DNA of 64,000 nucleotides from Bacteroides caccae (lineage in GTDB: Bacteria > Bacteroidota > Bacteroidia > Bacteroidales > Bacteroidaceae), in assembly GCF_002222615.2 (NCBI RefSeq), contig NZ_CP022412.2:2542001-2606000 (forward strand), read 5' to 3'. The translations under genes were made by a program, and so were the position numbers. Every line of letters starts with the position of its first letter. Position 1 is the stretch's first letter. The notes under the pieces are model-generated. The model did not search any database, was not told the DNA's origin, and saw only the letters and a program-made list of their open reading frames with translations. This document shows, piece by piece, positions 53,258 through 62,463 of this stretch.

Positions 53258-56200
53258 ATGAACTTTTTACTAAATAGGAGAATTACGATCTGTATGCTGT
53301 TTATTGCACTTAGTCTTTTGGGCTATGTGTCCTACAAACAGCTTCCGGTAGAGTTGCTGCCTAATGCAGAGCTTCCGGTATTGTTTATCCAAGTGTCGTC
53401 GCAGCAGGATATGGACCCTTCGTATGTGGAGTCGGAAGTGATAATTCCGCTTGAAGGAGCTGTCAGTACGATAGGAGGAGTAGACAAACTGCAATCTTAT
53501 ATAGACAGGAGGCAATCGAACATACAAATTGATTTTAAGAAGAATGTCAATTTCAAGATGACTGCTCTTAAGTTGCAGGAAAAGGTGAATGAAGTGGCAG
53601 CATCTTTTCCCAGTGGTTTTACTGTGCAGGTACAGAAAGTTGATATTGCACAGATGAACAATAACTTTATGGTACTTCAGGTACGGGGTTCGGGAGGGAC
53701 AGACCGTGTCAGGAACTTAGTGGAGGATAATATTCTTTCCGATTTGGAGAACATAGATGGTGTGGCATCTGTCAATATATATGGCGGACGGCAAAAAGCG
53801 ATTGAGATACGTCTCCATTCGGAGGTGTGCAAAGCGTTGAACCTTACGGCGTCAAAGATAAGTAATCTGCTTTCACAGAATACGCAGGAGAAAACGTTTG
53901 TCGGTTTTGCCAATGAGCCGGATAGTAAGATTTTTGTTCACGTAAATGCGATGTATACGAAAGTATCTGACCTGGAAAATATTGTGGTGGCTCCCGGACC
54001 TGTCTTGTTGAAAGATGTGGCAACCGTATTCTTTGATCTGAAAGATGAAACCACTTATAGTCGTGTAAATGGGAAAGAGGCTGTTTCTGTGGTATTGATA
54101 AATGATTCGCAGGCAAATCTTATAGAGCTTTCCCACCGTGTTTCTGATGCGATTGACAAACTGAATGAAAAAATAGTTCCGCTTGATCTGGAAATAGTCG
54201 TTCAGGAGAATAAGGCTGAAACGATGGAGAATAACATCAATCAAATCATTAACCTGGCATTGGTCGGTGGATTGTTGGCTGTTTTCATTCTCTGGCTTTT
54301 TTTGAAAAATATGCGGCTGGTGTTCTTTATCGCACTTTCAATTCCGATCTCAGTTTATACGGCCTTCAATTTCTTCTATGCTTCCGGCATTACTATCAAT
54401 AGCCTTACATTAGTGGGAATGGCACTTGCCATTGGGATGCTACTGGATAATAGTGTCGTAGTGCTGGAGAATATTTATCGTTTATCCGGAAGCGGCTACA
54501 CACCCGAGCGCTCAGTTACTCAGGGCACTAAAGAGGTGTGGCGCTCTATTGTAGCAGCTACGTTGACTACTGTCACTGTTTTCCTGCCGTTTGTCTTTTC
54601 AGATAATTTCCTGATTAAACTGATAGGGCATCATATCGGGGTGTCTATTATATCTACGCTGATTATTTCCTTGTTTGTGGCTTTGCTTTTCATTCCTATG
54701 GTCACTTATGTTATTCTGAAAAAGAAGAAAGGAAGAAGTGTCGTTTATGAGAAGGTGTCGATTATTCAACGTCCGATACAAGTGTATCTGGTTTTACTGA
54801 AGACGTGTATGCGTAATCCGGGAGTCACTATATTCGGAGCGGTGATTTTACTTTTTGCTACTCTGATATTATCACTGACCTTGAATGTGCAGCAGATGAA
54901 AGAAGTGGATTCGGATCGGTTTAATATAAGTGTTGTAATGCCTACCGGAAGTACCCTTGAGAATACGGACAAGATAGTCAAAGCGCTGGAAGAACGTCTG
55001 AAGGATTTCCCAGAAAAGAAAGATTTGATCTGCCGTGTCCGGGAGAAAGAAGCAACTATTACGCTCGTTTTGCAAAAAGATTATCAAAAGATAGGTAAAC
55101 GGAAAATTACGGATATCAAATCGGATGTGCAATCCAAAGTCTCGAACATTAATGGGGCGGAAGTCTATGTCTCTGATGCTATGGGAGGCGGACAGGAAAA
55201 TTCGGTATTGAGTAGTCTTGGAGGCTTTATGCGTTTACTGGGTATTGGTGATAATAATGAACGAGTGGTTGTCAGAGGTTCTGATTTCGAAATGATGCAA
55301 ATGGTAGCTGAGGAAATCCGCTACCTACTGGATGAACAGGAATTTGTGCAACATACTCATGTATCGTATACTCCTCGTCAGCCAGAGATAAATCTGAACT
55401 TTGACCCGATTCTGCTGACTACTTATGATATCAATCGTGCTAATATAACTTCGGGATTAACGGCACTCAATAACGAGTTTTCTTCTGAAGTGACTTTTAA
55501 AGTGGGAGAAGATAATTATGACATTATCATTCGCGATGAAATTCTGAAAAAAAGTACAGAGACGGAAGAAGAAGCGGAGGAGAAGGTTCAAAAAGAAAAG
55601 ACAGTTGATGATTTGCGTGCTGTTCGGATAGAAAATGTAAAGGGTGGAATGCACAATCTGGAAGATATAGCCTCTATTAATTATGGTCGCGGACGTTCGC
55701 GGATCATACGTGTCAATCAGGATAAACAACTTGAAGTTTATTATAATTTCTCAAGAGATGTGCAGTCCTCAAAGGAATTATTGGGAAGTTATCGTTCTGA
55801 TATAGACCAATTGATTGCCGGTTATAATCTACCTTCAGGCGTTGCCTTGCAAGTATTCCATGAGGAGGATCAGTTTGGAGATTTCAAATTTCTTATTCTG
55901 GCAGCCTTCATTTTGATTTTTATGATACTTGCTTCTGTTTTTGAGTCTGTAGTAACTCCTTTTGTATTACTTTTTACTATTCCGCTTGCTGCTATCGGCT
56001 CTTTGCTGGCGTTATTGCTTTCGAGCAATAGCCTGATGAATGCAAATACGCTGACGGGGTTCTTGATTCTGCTGGGAGTAGTCGTAAATAACGGAATTAT
56101 CCTTATAGACTATGCTAATATTTTACGTAAAAGAGGATATCGCCGGAATCGGGCATTAATGACTGCCGGAATGTCACGTATCCGTCCGATTTTGATAACT

Positions 56201-57973
56201 TCTATCACAACGATCGCCGCTATGTTGCCGTTGGCCATGGGAGATACGGAATATGCCGGAGCCATTGGGGCGCCTTTTGCTATTACAGTGATTGGTGGGC
56301 TTCTTTTCTCTGCCTTATTGACGTTGATTTTGATTCCTACTGTCTGCATGGGATTGGAAAATGTGCTTTGGTGGTATCGTTCTTTGTCTCGTAAAATGTG
56401 GATTTTCCATTTTGTTCTTTTTGTAGTTGGCGTTGTCAGTATCTGGCTATATGCTGAAGGAATACTTTGGCAGTCTATCTATTTAGTAGCACTGATTGCG
56501 GGTATACCAGGACTGACTTATTTTACACAGACTAGTCTTAGAAGAGCTAAATCGAAAGTCATAGATCCGAATGAAGAAATACACATATCTGTCCGGAATC
56601 TGGTTAAGATATATGATTGGCCGGGACGTATCAGTCGTCAATGGCATAGTGGTCTGCAAATACGGAAAAGGCTGGGAATGAGTCGTGAATATCATTCTCT
56701 AAAAGACTTCGTCAATGTGTTGTGGCAATTCGGTATGTTAGCGTTCGGTGTTTATTTTACTTATTTTTTTATTCAAAATAGACTTTGGATATTTCTGTTT
56801 TCGTTTGCTATTTATGCATCGGCTTTGTACTTGTGGAGAAAAATACGTTCTTATTTATATTATCGTTACGAAAATAGTAAGGGAGTAAAGGCAGTAAACC
56901 GTGTGATATTCTGGGGACTTCCTCCTGTTATCTTGTTCGAACTGTTCAAGCGACTGGATAATAACGGTTTGGTGGTAATGATTGGGCTGTTGTGGTTTGC
57001 GGGTATTGCTATCTACGTTACCTCACAGTATCTATATGAACATAATGTAAATATAGAACGTGTTACCGGACGATTTGCCGGACTTCGCCGCTCTTACTTC
57101 CGTATGGTAAAGAGTGTTCCTTTGATTGGAAAACAACGTAAACCTTTTAAAGCATTGCGTGGAGTTTCGTTTGAGATTCAGACAGGTATGTTCGGACTCC
57201 TGGGACCGAACGGAGCCGGAAAGTCAACTTTGATGCGCGTGATTTGTGGCATATTCGAGCAGAGTTATGGCAGTATCTGGATTAATGGTATGGATACCCG
57301 TATCTATAGGGAAGAATTGCAAAGCTTGATAGGATTCCTTCCGCAGGAATTTGGCACTTACGAAAATATGACATCTTGGGAGTTTCTTGATTATCAGGCT
57401 ATACTGAAAGGAATAATAGATGAGGATTTGCGTAAGGAACGGTTAGAGTATGTTTTGAATGCGGTACATATGTATGAGCGGAAAGATGAAAATATCGGTT
57501 CTTTCTCGGGAGGTATGAAACAGCGGATCGGCATTGCATTGATTTTGCTCCATTTGCCACGTATTCTGGTAGTAGATGAGCCGACAGCAGGACTCGACCC
57601 TCGTGAGCGTATCCGTTTTCGTAATCTGTTGGTGGAATTGAGTAAAGATCGTGTGGTCATTTTTTCTACTCATATCATTGAAGATATATCCAGTTCCTGT
57701 AATCAGGTTGTGGTAATAAACAAGGGTGAACTGAAATATTTCGGTGATCCGGCGGACATGGTGGAAATGGCTAATGGAAAGGTATGGCAGTTTAATATAG
57801 ATAAAACGGAGTTTGAAAAGGCATTGGATAAATCTTTGGTCATACATCATATCCAGCAAGGGGATACTATCCGTGTTCGTTATCTTTCTGTTGAGCAACC
57901 ATACGAAGGAGCCGAAGAAGTTGAGGCCAATCTGGAAGATGCTTATCTCTGCCTATTGAAGAATATGAATTAA
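53258..57973 (+). CDS. RND efflux permease fused to an ABC ATPase domain (efflux operon gene 6)
   Basis: 1571 residues in one uninterrupted frame. Residues 1 to about 1030 form a complete RND permease (TM4 site GMLLD397-N398-SVVVLEN; TM10 GVVVNNGIILID). Two extra helices follow at about 1047-1067 and 1070-1090. At 1110 an ABC first strand (ISVRNLVKIYDW) appears, then about 175 residues with four predicted helices (about 1155-1262). The ATPase resumes at K1298 (KALRGVSFEIQTG), with Walker A 1316-1323 (GPNGAGKS), signature SGGMKQR from 1417 and Walker B with Asp1440. All ATPase motifs are intact. This fuses a proton-driven pump to an ATPase, and the ATPase itself is interrupted by a membrane insert. 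The function is inferred as export. Confidence 0.9.
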   Translation: MNFLLNRRITICMLFIALSLLGYVSYKQLPVELLPNAELPVLFIQVSSQQDMDPSYVESEVIIPLEGAVSTIGGVDKLQSYIDRRQSNIQIDFKKNVNFKMTALKLQEKVNEVAASFPSGFTVQVQKVDIAQMNNNFMVLQVRGSGGTDRVRNLVEDNILSDLENIDGVASVNIYGGRQKAIEIRLHSEVCKALNLTASKISNLLSQNTQEKTFVGFANEPDSKIFVHVNAMYTKVSDLENIVVAPGPVLLKDVATVFFDLKDETTYSRVNGKEAVSVVLINDSQANLIELSHRVSDAIDKLNEKIVPLDLEIVVQENKAETMENNINQIINLALVGGLLAVFILWLFLKNMRLVFFIALSIPISVYTAFNFFYASGITINSLTLVGMALAIGMLLDNSVVVLENIYRLSGSGYTPERSVTQGTKEVWRSIVAATLTTVTVFLPFVFSDNFLIKLIGHHIGVSIISTLIISLFVALLFIPMVTYVILKKKKGRSVVYEKVSIIQRPIQVYLVLLKTCMRNPGVTIFGAVILLFATLILSLTLNVQQMKEVDSDRFNISVVMPTGSTLENTDKIVKALEERLKDFPEKKDLICRVREKEATITLVLQKDYQKIGKRKITDIKSDVQSKVSNINGAEVYVSDAMGGGQENSVLSSLGGFMRLLGIGDNNERVVVRGSDFEMMQMVAEEIRYLLDEQEFVQHTHVSYTPRQPEINLNFDPILLTTYDINRANITSGLTALNNEFSSEVTFKVGEDNYDIIIRDEILKKSTETEEEAEEKVQKEKTVDDLRAVRIENVKGGMHNLEDIASINYGRGRSRIIRVNQDKQLEVYYNFSRDVQSSKELLGSYRSDIDQLIAGYNLPSGVALQVFHEEDQFGDFKFLILAAFILIFMILASVFESVVTPFVLLFTIPLAAIGSLLALLLSSNSLMNANTLTGFLILLGVVVNNGIILIDYANILRKRGYRRNRALMTAGMSRIRPILITSITTIAAMLPLAMGDTEYAGAIGAPFAITVIGGLLFSALLTLILIPTVCMGLENVLWWYRSLSRKMWIFHFVLFVVGVVSIWLYAEGILWQSIYLVALIAGIPGLTYFTQTSLRRAKSKVIDPNEEIHISVRNLVKIYDWPGRISRQWHSGLQIRKRLGMSREYHSLKDFVNVLWQFGMLAFGVYFTYFFIQNRLWIFLFSFAIYASALYLWRKIRSYLYYRYENSKGVKAVNRVIFWGLPPVILFELFKRLDNNGLVVMIGLLWFAGIAIYVTSQYLYEHNVNIERVTGRFAGLRRSYFRMVKSVPLIGKQRKPFKALRGVSFEIQTGMFGLLGPNGAGKSTLMRVICGIFEQSYGSIWINGMDTRIYREELQSLIGFLPQEFGTYENMTSWEFLDYQAILKGIIDEDLRKERLEYVLNAVHMYERKDENIGSFSGGMKQRIGIALILLHLPRILVVDEPTAGLDPRERIRFRNLLVELSKDRVVIFSTHIIEDISSSCNQVVVINKGELKYFGDPADMVEMANGKVWQFNIDKTEFEKALDKSLVIHHIQQGDTIRVRYLSVEQPYEGAEEVEANLEDAYLCLLKNMN

Positions 57974-57987
57974 AAGAAAAGAATGAT

Positions 57988-58701
57988 ATGACATTTAATC
58001 AATTAATAAAGCTGCTGCCTAAGGTGGTAAAATATAATTTGAAGATTATTTTTGCCGGAAAGTTCTTTTGGTTTCTGTTAGCGGCATTTGGATTCTTTGC
58101 CTTTTTTATGTTTCAGAGTGCGTGGAACCGGGCAGAAATTAATGAAGGGCTTATCTATAATATACTCATGTTCCCATGTTTATTGCTGATATTCTACCCG
58201 GCTGTCTTCGGCATTCAAAATGACGAAGACAGCCGGATATTGGAAATACTTTTTGGTATTCCTGACTATCGGTATAAAGTATGGGGAGTACGGTTACTCA
58301 TGATTTACGTGGTTATTTTTGCTATTCTAATCGTCTTTTCGTACATCGCTATCTTATTGCTGTATCCAATCAATCCTTTTGAGATGTCTTTGCAGTTGAT
58401 GTTTCCGGTTCTTTTTTTTGGTAATTTGACTTTTATGTTTTCTACGATTACCCGGAGTGGAAACGGAACGGCTGTACTTATGATTATCATTGGCATTGTA
58501 CTGATGTTTTTCAGTAATATGAATAGCATAGAACGTTCATTTTGGAATATTTTGCTGAATCCCTTCCGTGTGCCTGATAATTTTCATCCGATGATATGGG
58601 AAGGGATTCTTATCAAAAATCGTATATTTCTTTTCTCCTCCAGTCTGATCTGGATGATGATCGGTCTGCTGAATTTACAGAAGCGGGAAAAATTTGTATA
58701 G
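57988..58701 (+). CDS. ABC-2-type permease (efflux operon gene 7)
   Basis: 237 residues with about six membrane helices: FWFLLAAFGFFAFFMF, ILMFPCLLLIFYPAVFG, LLMIYVVIFAILIVFSYIAI, LQLMFPVLFFGNLTFMF, GTAVLMIIIGIVLMFFS, and the final FLFSSSLIWMMIGLLNL. The charged loop NDEDSRILEILFGIPDYRYKV after helix 2 is typical of ABC-2 permeases, where it couples to the ATPase. It begins 14 bp after the RND-ABC fusion, so the fused ATPase domain is its probable partner. It is the last gene of the operon and converges with the patatin gene (29-bp gap). Confidence 0.85.
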   Translation: MTFNQLIKLLPKVVKYNLKIIFAGKFFWFLLAAFGFFAFFMFQSAWNRAEINEGLIYNILMFPCLLLIFYPAVFGIQNDEDSRILEILFGIPDYRYKVWGVRLLMIYVVIFAILIVFSYIAILLLYPINPFEMSLQLMFPVLFFGNLTFMFSTITRSGNGTAVLMIIIGIVLMFFSNMNSIERSFWNILLNPFRVPDNFHPMIWEGILIKNRIFLFSSSLIWMMIGLLNLQKREKFV

Positions 58702-58730
58702 TATAAAGTTTAAATTATAAAAGATTGGAA

Positions 58731-60950
58731 TCAGAAATAATATCCCAGATTCACAAAGCAGCTTCCTTTATCAGTCTGATTGGAATATCCCAATGATATT
58801 TCCAGAGGACCGAAAACGCTATCCATTCCATAACCTGCGCTGATGCCGAACAATTGTTTGCCTTTCAGTATTTCGAAGAAGTGACTGTCCGTCAAACCGT
58901 AGTTGCCTGTCAGGGTGAGGTAATGAATACTTCCCATACGTTGCCTGAACTTCAGAGAAGTAATGATAATAGAATTTTCCATTAATTCCATGTTTGTTAC
59001 GCCGGCAAAAGGCAACTGTTGTGGAATATAAAAACCGTATACTTCACCACCGATAGCATTTTTCAGGGGATAAGGAATTCCTTTCCCTATCAGGACACGC
59101 CCATAGATCGACGGAATGATAGAAAAACGGCGGGTGGCAGGAATCACACTTGCCCACGAAGCACTCAGTGCGGAAAATGGGGCCTGTTCATTGTATTGCG
59201 CCATATTATCGGTATAGAGTGAGTAGGCGGCTTTGAAATCACTTCCTTTGGAGGGGAAATATCCTTTATCGTATGTGTTATAGTGCACTTGTGCAAAATA
59301 GCTAAGGAAGTGTTCTGATTCTACATCCAAGCCGATAAATTCCGGCTTCTTAAATAAGAAGTCTTTGTATTTATAATATTCGAAACGGAATCCGAGACCA
59401 AAACGGAAATTCTTATACCATACATCCGAGAAGCCAAATTCAGCTAAATGATATTTGTAAGTAGTGTTATAGGCGCGTTCTCCTTCTTCATATATGTTGA
59501 TGTCATTATACTGAAACATATACGAAAAATTGAAGTTGCGCTGTTGCATAGGCTCTAATGTATAGTCAATGCGCGCCGCATACTGTTTCCCTAATCGCCC
59601 GGTAAGAGATAGTCGGGAAGGAATATGAGTTTTGAGGTCTGCCGTTCCATTGATTAATAAAGAGGCTATTTCTTCCGAATCGAAACGGATCCCCAGATTA
59701 ATTCTTTTTTCATACTTTGCTTGCAGTAGGAAATTGAGGTGATAACCTTCGGGAGTGTCCGTCAACGTATAGCTGGCACTGGAATAAGATTGGCTTCCTC
59801 TTAATTGATATAATGCCTGTTCTATCTGTTGGGTGGTAATATTACTATTTTCTTTCAGGTTGCATTTTTTCATTAGCCATTTCTTGTCGTCAGCTTCTAC
59901 ACCGGAGAATGATATGTCTGTCACATAAATTGTACGTACATTGGAGAGGGAAGAATACGGACCATGTCGTTTGGGAACATAATTATCGGATATTCCTATC
60001 TTCTTTTTCAAAGCGAGTAAGGAATTCCATTGTGCTTTAGCTGCTTCTTCTCCTCTTCGCATTAAAGTGTCAATAGCGGCCGGAGTAAAACTAGCCGAAG
60101 AATAACCGTCTACGTTTACACGAATGTAAGTATCGGTAAGGTCTACATTCTTTTCATGATTGGATTGGCAGGTAATATCTACGATTTGCCCTAAGATATC
60201 AGGAGCACTGTTCAGCTTATCCGCTTTTTTCAAGGCGTTTTGTACATCCACTCCGATGATAACATCAGCTCCCATAGCTTTTACAACATCTGCCGGATAG
60301 TTATTTACAATTCCACCGTCCACCAATACCATACTGTCTTGTCGTACCGGTGTAAATACACCTGGGATAGCCATACTGGCCCGCATGGCAGTTGACAGGA
60401 TCCCGTTGTGGAATATAATTTGTTCTCCATTGACAACATTTGCTGCTACACAAGCGAAAGGGATGGGGAGTTTATCAAAGTTGATAGAATCATGATAGCC
60501 CATAGTCAAGTCTGAAAATAGATTGGCAAGATTTTGCCCTTTGATAATTCCGCCCGAAGAAGCCGCATCTTTGGGACTTTTGGTGAAAGGTATGGAGACA
60601 ATGAACTTTTCCGACCGTTCACGGTCGGTCAATGACATGGCACTTCGTTTGATACGGTCGCTTAACAGAAACGTCCAGTTTTGTTTTCGAACCATACTGT
60701 CCAATTGCTCGGGAGTATAACCAATAGCGTAGAGTCCTCCTACAATGGCTCCCATACTAGTTCCGGCTATGTAATCGATAGGAATACCCGCTTCTTCGAT
60801 CACTTTTAATGCTTTGATATGCGCCATTCCTTTGGCACCGCCGCCACTCAAAACTACACCTACCTTTTTGCGTTGCTCCTGAGAATATAAGGAAAAAGGC
60901 AATAGTAGGCACATTGATAAAACTAATGTTGAGAAGATTTGTTTTTTCAT
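58731..60950 (-). CDS. Patatin-like phospholipase with outer-membrane barrel (PlpD-like)
   Basis: 739 residues. The signal peptide ends about residue 24. The patatin domain at about 28-320 has the oxyanion loop SGGGAKGMAHIK, the nucleophile Ser65 in AGTSMGAI and the catalytic Asp in LVDGGIVNNYP. A POTRA-like segment follows at about 330-410 (TDISFSGVEADDKKWLMK), then a BamA/TamA-type beta-barrel to the C-terminus, ending LGYSNQTDKGSCFVNLGYYF. It resembles type Vd autotransporters, and the lipase domain is probably exposed or released across the outer membrane. Transcribed alone. Confidence 0.92.
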   Translation of the reverse strand: MKKQIFSTLVLSMCLLLPFSLYSQEQRKKVGVVLSGGGAKGMAHIKALKVIEEAGIPIDYIAGTSMGAIVGGLYAIGYTPEQLDSMVRKQNWTFLLSDRIKRSAMSLTDRERSEKFIVSIPFTKSPKDAASSGGIIKGQNLANLFSDLTMGYHDSINFDKLPIPFACVAANVVNGEQIIFHNGILSTAMRASMAIPGVFTPVRQDSMVLVDGGIVNNYPADVVKAMGADVIIGVDVQNALKKADKLNSAPDILGQIVDITCQSNHEKNVDLTDTYIRVNVDGYSSASFTPAAIDTLMRRGEEAAKAQWNSLLALKKKIGISDNYVPKRHGPYSSLSNVRTIYVTDISFSGVEADDKKWLMKKCNLKENSNITTQQIEQALYQLRGSQSYSSASYTLTDTPEGYHLNFLLQAKYEKRINLGIRFDSEEIASLLINGTADLKTHIPSRLSLTGRLGKQYAARIDYTLEPMQQRNFNFSYMFQYNDINIYEEGERAYNTTYKYHLAEFGFSDVWYKNFRFGLGFRFEYYKYKDFLFKKPEFIGLDVESEHFLSYFAQVHYNTYDKGYFPSKGSDFKAAYSLYTDNMAQYNEQAPFSALSASWASVIPATRRFSIIPSIYGRVLIGKGIPYPLKNAIGGEVYGFYIPQQLPFAGVTNMELMENSIIITSLKFRQRMGSIHYLTLTGNYGLTDSHFFEILKGKQLFGISAGYGMDSVFGPLEISLGYSNQTDKGSCFVNLGYYF

Positions 60951-60988
60951 TAGGACATGGTCTAGTGTTGATGATGTATATATAAATA

Positions 60989-60996
60989 CAAATGTA
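60989..60996 (-). promoter_or_regulatory. -7 promoter element for the patatin gene
   Basis: TACATTTG on the minus strand matches TAnnTTTG and lies 38 bp before the ATG at 60950. Confidence 0.55.
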
Positions 60997-61224
60997 GGGC
61001 ATAATTTGTTTAGTTGTTGAAATCGGAATTAAAAAAAATGTTCCAAAAGTCGGAAATGTGGATTAATTCTACACTTTGCAGCTAAACTCCCCATTCTCAC
61101 GAAAGAATGTGAATGACATAAATGGTTGATTATTAGATAACAAAAGATCAAAGTGATTTTGGCATGCAAATTGTATAAATGTGGATATAACAAACATAAG
61201 TTAAATTAAATAATAAGATTCGAT

Positions 61225-62460
61225 ATGAGATTATTCTTTTCGAAACATGAATTGAAACTGAGGAGAAAGAGAACCATTGCTGCTATAATCTGTGCGGTAG
61301 TTGTGTTGGGCGTGTATTGGATGTTGACCCGACCTCAGAAGGCTACGCCGGAAATGCCGACAGTCATTGTTGAACCGGTAGTAAAAGATGATGTAGAGAT
61401 ATACGGGGAATATGTGGGACGAATTCGTGCCCAACAGTTCGTCGAAGTACGTGCCCGGGTGGAAGGTTATCTGGAAAATATGCTTTTTGCAGAGGGTACG
61501 TATGTGAATAAGAATCAGGTTTTGTTTGTAATCAACCAGGATCAATATCGGGCAAAAGCCGACAAGGCCAGAGCACAGTTGAAAAAAGACGAAGCACAGG
61601 CTTTGAAGGCTGAACGAGATTTGAAGCGTATACGTCCATTGTTTGAACAAAATGCTGCAAGTCAGTTGGACTTGGACAATGCTGAAGCTGCTTATGAAAG
61701 TGCCGAAGCTACGGTCGCCATGAGTGAGGCGGACTTGGCGCAGGCTGAATTGGAACTGGGATATACCATTGTCCGGTCGCCATTGTCTGGTCATATCAGT
61801 GAAAGAAATGTGGATTTGGGTACCTTGGTGGGACCCGGAGGAAAATCTCTACTCGCTACTATTGTGAAAAGTGATACCGTACTGGTCGATTTCAGTATGA
61901 CAGCACTTGATTATCTGAAAAGTAAAGAAAGAAATATTAATTTAGGCCAGCAAGACTCGACCCGTTCCTGGCAACCGAATATTACGATTACTTTAGCAGA
62001 TAATACCGTTTATCCTCATAAAGGTTATGTTGATTTTGCTGAACCTCAGGTAGATCCTCAGACGGGTACTTTCTCCGTACGTGCGGAAATGCCTAATCCC
62101 AAACAAGTATTATTGCCGGGACAGTTTACGAAAGTAAAGCTGTTGCTGGATGTTCGCGAAGGAGCCCTTGTTGTTCCAATGAAAGCTGTTACTATCGAAA
62201 AGGGCGGAGCTTATATTTATACTCTGCGTAAAGATGACGCGGTAGAAAAACGTTTCGTGGAATTAGGACCGGAAGTCGGAAATAATGTAGTAGTGGAAAG
62301 AGGTTTGGCGGAAGGAGAGAAGGTTGTAGTGGAAGGTTTCCATAAATTGACACCGGGAATGAAAGTACGAATCAGTACACCGGAAACAAAAGTAAAAGAC
62401 ACTACAACTGAAACTGGAAATACTTCGATAGAAATGAAGGATAACACAAAAGGAGAATAA
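61225..62460 (+). CDS. RND periplasmic adaptor (AcrA/MexA type)
   Basis: 411 residues. The N-terminal membrane anchor is at about 17-33 (TIAAIICAVVVLGVYWML), without a lipobox. Lipoyl halves are VEVRARVEGYLENMLFAEGT and VRSPLSGHISERNV, separated by a helical hairpin rich in Ala and Glu (KAERDLKRIRPLFEQNAAS, then AAYESAEATVAMSEADLAQA). The beta-barrel and membrane-proximal parts follow (LLPGQFTKVKLLLDVREGAL). It precedes the pump gene by 3 bp. This is a conventional AcrAB-type pair, distinct from the mixed ABC/RND operon. Confidence 0.93.
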   Translation: MRLFFSKHELKLRRKRTIAAIICAVVVLGVYWMLTRPQKATPEMPTVIVEPVVKDDVEIYGEYVGRIRAQQFVEVRARVEGYLENMLFAEGTYVNKNQVLFVINQDQYRAKADKARAQLKKDEAQALKAERDLKRIRPLFEQNAASQLDLDNAEAAYESAEATVAMSEADLAQAELELGYTIVRSPLSGHISERNVDLGTLVGPGGKSLLATIVKSDTVLVDFSMTALDYLKSKERNINLGQQDSTRSWQPNITITLADNTVYPHKGYVDFAEPQVDPQTGTFSVRAEMPNPKQVLLPGQFTKVKLLLDVREGALVVPMKAVTIEKGGAYIYTLRKDDAVEKRFVELGPEVGNNVVVERGLAEGEKVVVEGFHKLTPGMKVRISTPETKVKDTTTETGNTSIEMKDNTKGE

Positions 62461-62463
62461 GAG

